Positions 39,924 to 49,015 of a stretch of DNA of 54,152 bases are shown piece by piece. The notes under the pieces were generated by a model, which worked only from the letters and a program-made list of their open reading frames with translations, had not been told where the DNA came from and searched no databases. Position numbers and translations under genes: made by a program. Within the stretch, counting starts at the first letter, position 1. Every line of letters starts with the position of its first letter. Source of the DNA: Ephemerocybe angulata (taxonomy: Eukaryota; Basidiomycota; Agaricomycetes; Agaricales; Psathyrellaceae); contig JAACJK010000077.1 in NCBI GenBank assembly GCA_013368325.1, positions 1 through 54,152 of the forward strand, given 5' to 3'.

Positions 39924-40994
39924 TTACATTGTGTTCTGAATTTCTATCAAAGGTCCAAGCTCTTGTTGTTCTGCATAAGACGGGACCACACATAACGCTC
40001 TAAGGGAGATGATCGTCAGCAAGCTCAATTAAGATGGCATGGAATGTACCTTGATCGGTTAACAATTGCATCGTATGAGCCTTGGTTGGATCTGAGGTCC
40101 CAGAATTTGCGGGGCCAAAAGGTAACAGGATGCTGGCCTTTGTATAGATCATGATTCTGCTCCTGGGCTTTGCACAGCTGCATGACGCGGCGGTATGCGT
40201 GCTGCAGGTCTTTGTTGAAGAAAAGAATTCCAGAGCAGCCGGCCGATCTGAACATGTAGGAGAGCGAAGTAAGGTCGAATTGTCGGCCATCGTTGTCGTT
40301 GGTGTACATGTCGAAGAATTGCAGGATTGCCCAAGCAAGGGCGATGGAGCGATGCTGTGCCTCACATATTACAGAAAACGTAACGACATAGGGAGAACAG
40401 GGGGGTATGCGAGGGTAGTTGAGGTCTTTGGATTTGAACCAGATAAAAACGATTTTGACTTCGGTTGCTATGTGCAGGAACGACGCTTTGGTAAGTTCAT
40501 GCCTGTAAAAGGCGCTGGAAGGCTGTTGAAAATCGCTTAATGTACTACGTCTCTGTGTAGGTGTAGAATAAACGTACCGTTAAAAGTGTTGAAACCCTAC
40601 GCAGGACATCAGCCGGCTGCGCAAAGTCTATGAAGGCATTGATTACTCTAACAAGAGAGCGCCTCTGATCACTGGTTAAATGGTAATAGTGGGGAGGGAT
40701 TGGCGACCAGAAGGATGCAACGTCTTCAAACAGAAATAACCGGAAGTATTCAGGGCCATTATAGCTCGGGACACTGCTGCTTGCCTCGTTGGATTGGGCG
40801 GTAGAGGACGAACTGCTGAGAGGTGAATCGGCACGAGCCGTCGCGGTGGGGGTTTCATCTATATCCTCATTCCACGGATCCATGACCATCCGCATAATTT
40901 CAACTGTTTGAGGATTGAAGAGCGAGCTATCGACCGGCTCATTCGGATCGCGCAGGGAGGAGGGGATTAACGATGGCGGCTGAAGTGACTGCAT
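39924..40994 (-). CDS. Tandem family protein, gene 3
   Basis: Exons 40994-40578, 40522-40050 and 39999-39924 give 321 residues; introns are 55 and 50 nt (phases 0 and 2). The N-terminal exon is the longest of the family, with a Ser-rich linker and a helical end (LVRVINAFIDFAQPADVLRR). Exon 2 starts with Pro and reads TEVKIVFIWFKSKDLNYPRI, then YVVTFSVICEAQHRSIALAW, FDLTSLSYMFRSAGCSGILF, DLQHAYRRVMQLCK and PVTFWPRKFW. Exon 3 is a short tail (ALCVVPSYAEQQELGPLIEI). No signal peptide, transmembrane segment or catalytic motif is evident. It could be co-transcribed with gene 4, given the tiny gap. Confidence 0.65.
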
Positions 40995-41168
40995 GTGGTA
41001 AGATTAGAGAAGGAATTCCGTTGCCGATGCCTACAAAATCATGTGGTGTGTACGGTTAGAGATTGTCCATACCGACAACGGAGGAAGGGCATTGTCATTT
41101 TATGAAGGTTTATGTCTATATACTGAGAACAATAGCAAAGGGGAAGCCCCAATGTAATGACATATTTC

Positions 41169-42067
41169 TTATGGAGAAGAAACCCAAGTCGGGGATTGGA
41201 AGACATACTTTTCTTCGTCGACTTTGACGGGTGGAAGCAAGTGCGCGCTGTAATGGAGTGTGTAAGTCACCGGCCGGTTTTCAATCGGGATTCATTGTGC
41301 GTACCTGGTAAGCCTGATGTACTTTGATATGTGGGCTTCAACACCTCCCCTATCAAAGGCATAGCAGCTCACGTTCCAGGTGCAGACTGGTATGTTTCGT
41401 GGAAGCAAGGAATGGAACTCGTCCTGTTTTTCACGGCATGTCTTGTATACCGAGAGGTAGGCGCGGTCGAGGTCGTTTCCGAAATACATTGCTCCGTGGA
41501 CAACATCGCCCGCGATTCTGTAACAAAGATTCTGAAGCGTAACTGGAGAACACATTTCTGGGTCGCCCGTGTGGCTATAACGCCGGGGGAATGTGAGCAG
41601 GCAATGGGCCAGTGCCAGTGATTGATAGGGCAGACGTGTGCGGATGGTGAAAGCGACAACGTATACAGAGCCCAAAGGCGCGGCAAAGGTTTCTAGGTCC
41701 TCCTTGTCGTTCATCCACGCAAAGGAATATCTTGCGGTTGCATTCAGATGCTGCTGGGCCTCAATAGTGATGGCTGTGGTGTATACAGAGGACGCCGGCT
41801 GGTGCAAGTGTTATTATAAAAGAAAGGATACCAGGGTGTGTTTATACGCACAGCGATGACTGCTGCAAGGGGTGCGACAGTGTTGGCCGGATTGGCATGC
41901 GACTCCTCGGCTACGATGTCGAGAATGGTAATGCGGGTATTCTGATCAGCGATGTGACGGGGGGATGCTTGGACGGGTGGCCCATGGTTATCGTCGACAG
42001 AAGCAGCAGACATATCGCAGGCAAGTGTTTGTATGGGGAGCTCGTAGACGGTGAAGCCGTTGGACAT
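41169..42067 (-). CDS. Tandem family protein, gene 2
   Basis: Exons 42067-41852, 41798-41305 and 41247-41169 give 262 residues; introns of 53 and 57 nt match gene 3 in phase and position. Exon 1 reads MSNGFTVYELPIQTLACDMS, then TRITILDIVAEESHANPANT. The core in exon 2 reads ATARYSFAWMNDKEDLETFA, SVYVVAFTIRTRLPYQSLAL, LQNLCYRIAGDVVHGAMYFG, NDLDRAYLSVYKTC and IPVCTWNVS. The third exon is SAHLLPPVKVDEEKYVFQSP. The conserved frame across two introns is the main support. Function unknown. Confidence 0.65.
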
Positions 42068-42268
42068 GGCTCGTAGTCAGTCAACGTCGGTGGACGAAGA
42101 TGAAGCGAAGATCCGGTGGGCTAATCTTGGACAGATGGACCAGCTCCAATGCGCTTCGACTGAAATGAAACATTCTTTTGTGTCGTACGGGGAAGGGATG
42201 CATGTAATTGGGACTCCTAGTATACATATGAAGATTTTCTGGGACGTCAAGGCAAAGGAGAGACCATT

Positions 42269-43057
42269 TCAAACGAGGCCATATTCCAGAATGCATTCCC
42301 TATCTGAGAGATTAGAAAGAGTTGAGAGTCGTTGCGCAGACATATAGTACGCACTGTGCATAAAGGTAAGCGCGCCTCATTTGTCGCCTTGTAAAGAGAC
42401 CAGGGCAAGGGGAATGGGCAAATGTAATGGGATAGTCGCGAAAGAACTTGTTTGTAGAAGTAGCGGGTCCTGCGTGTTCGCGCGCCTGTTGATATGCGCC
42501 GTCGAGGCCAGAATCGAATAAAAGTACAGCGTTGATACAGTCGTTTTGGATGGAGTACGCTGCTGCTTCAATCTGAGGAAAGTCCGATGGTTGCTCGCAA
42601 TGGTATTGGGCGTAGAAGAACTCAAGCACGGCGTTCGCGAGTCTGAGTGCTTGGAAAGGCGGTCCTTTGGGTATGTGGAAGGACACAGCGTACTCCGTCG
42701 TGCGAAGGTGGCGAGGCAACCGGGGCAAAGCTGCCTTCGGAATCCACATGCAGAACGATGGAGTATTGGAAACTTCGGCGCGAACGCCTGCATCGACACC
42801 AGGATCAGCTCCAGGGTATTTCTGTGGTCATTAGCAATCAGGCCAGACTTACGGCGAGGAGAAGGTGCTCTTACCTCAATAACAGAGGCTAGACTTGCCA
42901 GGAGAGTCGTTGGGCTGAAGAGCCACGCCGTACTGATTTTGGCGACAAAAGCAGAATGAGATCTTGAAGTTGCAAGTGCGGTGCGACTGCTTGGGGCGTC
43001 ATGACGGAGAGACGAGCCTTCTAAAGGCATGTGAGTTGTGTAAAGGGGGGATGACAT
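42269..43057 (-). CDS. Tandem family protein, gene 1
   Basis: Exon 1 is 43057-42875 (MSSPLYTTHMPLEGSSLRHD to SPTTLLASLASVIE) and exon 2 starts at 42821 after a 53-nt phase-0 intron. The core reads TEYAVSFHIPKGPPFQALRL, ANAVLEFFYAQYHCEQ, IEAAAYSIQNDCINAVLLFD, SGLDGAYQQAREHAG and DYPITFAHSP. Near 42354 a GTGCGT start and a distal TAG would give a short third exon ending at 42269; without it the frame ends at 42312. Like its neighbours it has no recognised domain. Confidence 0.6.
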
Positions 43058-43129
43058 GGTATGTTGGATATGAGGAGAGCCTGCACTTACTGTTGGGTGG
43101 GTTTCGCATTCAATGGTCTGAGCAGAGCT

Positions 43130-43800
43130 ATGATTAGTGGGCGGTCCTAGCAGCCTTGTGTGCAGCCTGAGGACCTTCCGCTAAAGGCTGCTTCGATATC
43201 GAAGGCAGACTGGTAGAAACAAATGTTTCGAAATCGAACACATTGCAGTTCCTAGGAGGGAGGAGGTATAGAAGAACGACCGTGAGCACGGTGGTTGGTG
43301 ATCGTGGGGACTTTGCGGCTTGCGAATCCACCGGTGCGGGATTTGCCGGAATCCCGGACGGGATCCGGAATCAGAAATTACCTTCTCCTCCTGGCCTCCC
43401 TCCTTCCTACTAGGTCCAATATGAGACGGGTGCTTTCGACTTCGAAGCACCTTTCGCTATTGGCCTCTTTCACAACGCAATATGGACGACCGACTCTGTA
43501 GCCGCAAATGCCTCCACTCGCGCAGTGTCGCCCGCAAGCAGCGCACTGTCCGCCGACATGCCTCGACGCGATAACAAGGAATCCAATCGTGTACTCACTG
43601 TTAGACCCGTAGCACCACCATCGCGGAAATGGAGGCATCCTTTCAAGATTTGGACCAACCTTGCGAGCACTCAGTATGGAAGCCGGGCGGCTGCGAATCG
43701 CGATGGGATGCAAGGTGAGTCGACCATGACCAGCATCGAAGCGACTCTCCTTACCGTTTGCACCCCAGTCGTATTGTAAATCAAAGAATCGGGGTGTGAG
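43130..43800. repeat. Palindrome-bearing repeat region 1
   Basis: It holds CTTCGATATCGAAG at 43191-43204 (perfect 14-bp palindrome), TGTTTCGAAATCGAACA at 43224-43240 and GTGCTTTCGACTTCGAAGCA at 43430-43449. Sequence near 43430-43480 resembles 47590-47640, and the order palindrome, about 110 bp, TTTGCCGGA recurs near 48140-48245. Frames here are not convincing genes. Confidence 0.6.
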
Positions 43801-43848
43801 TAGACACTTCCTTCCTTTCATTCCAGCACCTACATCTACTTCATTACT

Positions 43849-44660
43849 ATGTCTGCCACCGCTTCACATCTTCATCTTCACCCGCCAAGTCTCGGGTTCT
43901 GGAGCAACACGACCACGACATCGGCATTGTCCCGGCTGTTCGAAGGTTCGTCTACTTTTTGGACCCCACTACTTGTTCTAATACTGATGATGCTCTAAAT
44001 ACTCTGAATGTATAGGGTCGCAAAGGTGGCTTCAAGGACTGCAAGCCCGAGCTCATCCTCTTGCACGTCCTCCGCGCCGTCTACCGGCATTTTTCCTCCG
44101 GGGGGTGGTGCGAGCGCTGCGTTCATGGCTGCTCTGCATGCCGGAATTGCTGTCGAGACGAGTCTTGACACCGTCAACAGGCAGCGCTTGAGTGGCCTCA
44201 CCGCCGTCACCCCAATCGTGAACGAAGTCAAGGCAGGGCAGATCGAGTTCGGTATCGGTGCGTCATTCTCATATCCTTCCATTGTGTAGTGCTGACTCCT
44301 TTTCAGGCACCGGTGTAGAGTCAATGTCCAACGGCTTCGGAGCTGGAGCCGTCTCGCAAGTCTCCGAAGATGTTCTCGAGAACAAGGATGCCGAGGACTG
44401 TCTCCTGCCTATGGGTAACAAAGCCGCCAAGGCGCAAAAGGAGGGCCGTTTCAAGGACGAGATCCTGCCCATCAAGGCCAAGTGGGAGCACGGACGCGGG
44501 CAACTCACGAAGCTCTCGACTGCGAAGAAGCACGGGCTTCGCGTGGTAGGCAAGTTCGTCACCTCCGCCGTCGTCGGTGTGCTCCTGCGCATCATGGGCG
44601 TAGGTCTTGCGTTCGCGATCCCCATGGTCCTCCGGCTCAAGCAGGTAACGGTTGCAAGGG
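43849..44660 (+). pseudogene. Peroxisomal 3-ketoacyl-CoA thiolase pseudogene
   Basis: Thiolase readings in order are: SRVLEQHDHDIGIVPAVRR before an intron ending near 44016; GRKGGFKDCKPELILLHVLR; after a deletion and frame change, GGGASAAFMAALHAGIAVET; SLDTVNRQRLSGLTAVTPIV; an intron at about 44261-44309; GTGVESMSNGFGAGAVSQVS; LLPMGNKAAKAQKEGRFKDE; and GKFVTSAVVGVLLRIMGVGL. Thiolases carry out the last step of beta-oxidation. The nucleophile motif NRQCSSG is here NRQRLSG, so the catalytic Cys is Arg. Internal pieces of the normal protein are missing, and the C-terminal GHPxG region is not found. The gene is dead. Confidence 0.85.
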
Positions 44661-44859
44661 TACAGAAATGTCCTCGTCGGCAAGCAAGGGCTCGCGGAGA
44701 ATACATCGTCTTGCCGCGCTCTTTCGACAGTTTCTGGGTCCAGTGCCTAATCTCCAACTCAGCCTACGCAGACGGCGTCAGCGTGGCCGGTAGCACGACC
44801 TCCATCCTTGGCTGCAAGTCGAGTGCGAGGGATGCTCAGGTATCACGACCATAAAGGAG

Positions 44860-45008
44860 AGGTCCAATTAGAGGAGGATGTGGCTAAAATAGAATACAGG
44901 AGTTAATCATGTCGCATACATACCTTTTATAATACATGCAAGTACTCCTGGAATGTGCACCACTCTTGTAGCATTGAATACACCTCTGTTTTGTAAGTAA
45001 TACATGTT
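44860..45008. other. Intergenic
   Basis: Short gap between the thiolase relic and the dioxygenase gene; nothing recognised. Confidence 0.6.
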
Positions 45009-46159
45009 CTAAGTACCAGCATGGTAGCGTTCAGAATGGGTAATGAGGGTATTGTTCGTAAAAAAAGTAAAGACCAATCGACGCCCTTCAGCGGGAGAGC
45101 CGCAATGAAGAAGACGGCGGGTCATGGCACCAATGGCATAACCAGGAGGGAGGGGAATGTTCAGGCCAATCTGGGGCGCACTGAAATGCCCGCCAGTCCA
45201 TTCTCCGAAAGCCATGACCCAAGTCAGAATAAGAGGATGGTCATTGAAGTCGAGGTGAAGAACTTCACTAACGCCTTCCTTAATGGCGATAGTAAAGAAC
45301 GCGCCCCCGAAATCCAGCAACTTCCACATCTCTGGGTCCTGTGGTTCCAACACAGACTTCACGTACTCACGGGCACTGAAAGGGGGTTGTGAGTACAAAG
45401 GGATATTGCAACATGAGAACACTCACCGCATTTGCTTTGCCCAAGTGTTCGCACACCACGTCTTCGTAAGACTCGCTATTTCTGGTGCGATATAATCCCG
45501 AATCAGAGTGATGAGTTCAATGAATAACGGTCGAAGCGCGGGGTTCTTCATAAACTTGACGGTATCGGCAGAGAAGATGGGTATGCTCGTGAAGATTTGC
45601 CAGATCCCCACATGGAGAGCCTCGGTCTCCTTCGAACGGTTGGGGTTCTTCTTCCCCGATGGGTCCATGCCATTCTCCAGAAGGGCATCCCAGGCCGCAA
45701 AGAGTAGAGCAGTGAGCTTCTCGATCTGCAGTCGTTTCGTAAGGTCGCCACGAATGATAACACCTTTTGGATGGTCTATTGGAAGTTCCTCCATAATCTT
45801 GTCGTCGAGGTCGCACACGAAGGTACCAGTAGGTGCTGCGACTGCCAGGATCTTCTTCCTGATACCAGGAAGCTTCTTCCTGATTCTCGCACGCAAGGCT
45901 TTGCCGCAGGTGTGAATGCGCAAAAATTCGTCGGGATAGTCGTCCAGGACAAGATAATCTGTTCGTAGTGAGTAGATAGAAGTAAGAATAGCCACGGGAA
46001 AGGGAACTTACGGAGATTATCCAGCTGCTTTATGATTTTAGGGCGAAGCCTACCCTTTCTTCGTGCCTCTGCTTCAGGAGAACGTTTCCCGGAACGTGTC
46101 TTCTTTTTCTTGGGCGCATCGTCGTCCCCACTCGTCGGAGAGTGTTTCACAAGTACCAT
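45009..46159 (-). CDS. TET/JBP-like 2-oxoglutarate/Fe(II) dioxygenase
   Basis: Exons 46159-46012, 45958-45427 and 45375-45009 give 348 residues in frame; introns are 53 and 51 nt. The N-terminus is basic (APKKKKTRSGKRSPEAEARR), likely a nuclear signal. The middle is helical (HYLVLDDYPDEFLRIHTCGK, IEKLTALLFAAWDALLENGM). The C-terminus has the iron and 2-oxoglutarate site: HLDFND (HxD), EWTGGHFSAPQIGLNIPLPP, and RRLLHCGSPAEGRRLVFTF, giving the distal His and the Arg. This layout matches fungal TET/JBP-type oxygenases, which oxidise 5-methylcytosine and are expanded in Agaricomycetes, often near KDZ transposons. All key residues are present, so activity is possible. Confidence 0.65.
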
Positions 46160-46367
46160 CAATGTAGCCTAGATGTAAATGAGAAAAACCAGGGAAATGT
46201 AAAGCGTTATTGGACCAACCGGGTGGTGAGCTGGCAACTGTTGAAGGGAAAGAAGGCTGTCGCATGTTCTGGCGATTAAATAAGTGCAGTGGTCCATCAA
46301 TTGATGCGGGAGCATGCTAAATGCTCGCGCAAACGCGCCAGCGCGCCTCTTCCACCGACGACCATCC

Positions 46368-46509
46368 TCAGGACAACACACTTATGAGTGGGGACCCTCT
46401 CCACACCCTGGTGCTGAAGGAATGGAAGTCGGTCAAATTTTAAAACACGGGCTCTTCGCGTCAGGACAACACACTTATGAGTGGGGACCCTCCTCACACC
46501 CTGGTGCTG
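46368..46509. repeat. Two 49-bp direct repeats, 93-bp period
   Basis: TCAGGACAACACACTTATGA begins at 46368 and again at 46461, each running about 49 bp to GGTGCTG with a few differences. Both sit in a non-coding stretch. Confidence 0.85.
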
Positions 46510-46519
46510 GCGTTGGAGA

Positions 46520-46800
46520 GTTCCACATATTATAATTCTTCCAGCAACTACGACAACATATGCATTGCAAATGCATTACTTTCTTTCTGTGTTAGGCGGT
46601 ACAAGGAATTCGTTCTGCGGCATTGGTGAGTTAAAGGTTATATTTCCGTCGGTATATGCAACTTACGCGTGTCTATAGGCCTCTCGCGTGTTTATCCCAA
46701 CTTAACGCGTCTTGCGCGAAGCACTGGAAAGCACGGTCTGCGGCAAAGCACTACGCGTCGTCCAGTTGACGCGTGCCTAAAGGCCCCTTCCATTGAACAC
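46520..46800. other. Intergenic, ACGCGT-rich
   Basis: Several ACGCG motifs (46668-46770); no gene recognised. Confidence 0.4.
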
Positions 46801-46805
46801 GTCTT

Positions 46806-47279
46806 GTGCAACGCGAGCTGAAACCGTCGTATGCCGGGCACTACGCGACGAGCGCGTCCAACAAAGCAAAACACGTCCACGCAGCCACCTCGTCCAACAC
46901 CGGGTACTCAAGCATGTGTCACCGCCTTCCTGTCAGACGGAACGCGCTTTCCATGACGGGATCGACTGATTCCAACCCGAACGACAATACTCGACCTATT
47001 CTACCTCGCCGCCCCTTCTTCACCTTCGCCACGCTGCCCAACCCTTTTCCCCCTCTCGTCACAATCGAGACCAACTCTCCAAGCCACGGCGTCACCACTG
47101 GGTACTTCAAGGATGACGACATTCGCGCCATAGGCCAGCCTATCGGCTTCGACTATGCCTGCGTAGAGTTAGATGGCGTGAACGACAAGGCCAGGGCAAT
47201 GAGAAACCCGTCACTGGCTCCATGTAGCTCGGCGTCACGCAGTGGTTCCACATTCGATGTCGAAGTGCGGATGCTCTAG
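46806..47279 (+). CDS. Hypothetical frame in repeat region 2
   Basis: A 157-residue open frame. The middle, PRRPFFTFATLPNPFPPLVT, then GVTTGYFKDDDIRAIGQPIG, looks protein-like; the ends do not. It stops right after a TTCGATGTCGAA palindrome. It could be a gene fragment carried in a repeat. No family recognised. Confidence 0.3.
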   Translation: MQRELKPSYAGHYATSASNKAKHVHAATSSNTGYSSMCHRLPVRRNALSMTGSTDSNPNDNTRPILPRRPFFTFATLPNPFPPLVTIETNSPSHGVTTGYFKDDDIRAIGQPIGFDYACVELDGVNDKARAMRNPSLAPCSSASRSGSTFDVEVRML

Positions 47280-48465
47280 AATGCGAGTGGATAGTGGTGA
47301 TGGCGAGGATGGTCGACAGCGGACACCACCCCTTCCCCTCCAACGCTATCTACTACAACGACGAGTAGCGACCGAACTACGAGGAATCCTGCGACTTGCG
47401 CGGTATGAATACGCCTTCCCGGGTCCCAACCAAGCCCTCCGTCCACAGCGCACTTCGTGTCGAACTCTAGCACTCGATCCCATGACGGCAACGGTCGCTG
47501 AAAGAGGCGAGACGTCAATGGTGCATATTAGGAAAGGGCGAAGTCGTGCACGACGAAACCCACCTCAGGATCACGAAACTTTGGATAGGGTGCTTTCGAT
47601 TTCGAAGCCCCTTCTCCTTTTGCCTCCTTCACGATGCGCCATGATGCAGTGGCGGCGGTGGCTAATGATGTCGGTGTTGCAGGCGACGAGTCAGGTAAAG
47701 CGGCTGTAGCGACGAGGACGGTGAAGAAGGGGAAGGGAGGGACTGTGCGACGAGATCAGTACCGTCCAACGGTTGTGCACGGAAGGACACGCCTCTGATC
47801 GTCTTGGATGACGATGACGGCGACAACCACGATGAAGGCTATCATGGGTGGTAGGACGGCCAGTGGTCGTTTCGATAGATGAAGAGGGTAAGGGCGCGAG
47901 GAGATCGAACGCCCGTGCAGGACAAAGCTTACCTCTGCTCATCGCGAAGAAGTTTCCGGAGACGCCTCTTCCTGTCGGCGCCCTCGGTCTGCTCATGGAG
48001 TGTCCCCTTCCCAACCGACGGATGTTTCGATAGGCAGCCGGCCATGCCTCTTACATGCTATCTTCGTCTTGGGACCGTCAGTGGTGGTAGGAGCGTAGAA
48101 GTGGCGGTAGGAGCGCAGACGTGGCAGGAGGAGCACCGTGTTTCGAAATCGAAAACACGGTGATGGAACAAGTGGTTCGTAGTCGACTGGGATGAAGAAG
48201 GCGAAAGATGCAGCGCGCACTGCACGCCAGTCGGTATTTGCCGGATTTCGGATTTTGCCGAAAGTCACGTGTGGTCGCTCGGAAGGGTCGCGACGTCGAC
48301 GCGGCAGCCGGCTACAAGCCTACAACCTTCTTCTTCTTCAACACCACGGCGGACTCTGATACCGAAACAATTCAGCGTACAGCGTGCTGCGACCTTTCCT
48401 GCACATTCGATTTCGAAGTGCGCTCGGAGGCACGAACATGTTTCACATTCGATTTCGAAGTGGGA
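47245..48465. repeat. Palindrome-bearing repeat region 2
   Basis: TTCGA-NN-TCGAA palindromes lie at about 47253, 47595, 48143, 48406 and 48448. The one at 48134-48162 has 10-bp arms (CACCGTGTTT and its complement). The sequence around 47590 resembles that around 43430. No stable coding frame crosses the region. Confidence 0.65.
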
Positions 48466-48469
48466 CATG

Positions 48470-49010
48470 CGTCGTGCCCCCTCAATTTCCAGCAGAAATG
48501 GTACGTGCTCGCCTTCGTTTCAACTTCTATCGCTTATGCTGTTCAAGATTAGACTAAAGCCACGACTCTTTACCTTACGCACTGCTCAGAATAAATGTTC
48601 ACCCTCATTCTGCGGTCTGAAGTCTTGGAAGAACGTGAGGTGCCTCCAAGGTGCCTCGACCGAAAGCTCCTACCACAAAGGCCACGACGAGATGCTGCTG
48701 TACAGCTGCGGTGAGCTTGGAAGAGGTTGAGGAGGCCTGATGAAGTAGTAGCAATGAGGGGCTTTAATCGGCGGCCGGAGCCGTTTTTTTATTGTTTTGT
48801 ATACTACGACAAGGGAATACGAAATCGAGGGGGAACACGACTTATTTACAAAGATATGCGGGCACTAAAGGCGCGAAAACGTTCAAGAGGGAAAGATGGA
48901 GGGGAATGCATATGAGGAAACGCGAAGCGAGAAGGAAGAGACCAAATAGAAAAGGAAACGGGAAGATCATTGGGAGACTCTTGGGTGGGGTGGCAAGGGA
49001 GGAGGGGGAT
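48470..49010. other. Intergenic
   Basis: No gene recognised; ends at the 3' side of the next minus-strand gene. Confidence 0.5.
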
Positions 49011-49015
49011 AGCCG

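Noticed and set aside
43378..43821. 147-residue Cys-rich minus-strand frame
   Set aside because: It lies across the palindrome repeat region, has no start context or intron support, and similar repeat sequence elsewhere does not keep the frame.
38880..48460. CRISPR-like array from the repeated palindromes
   Set aside because: Spacing is irregular, copies diverge, and the organism is a eukaryote.
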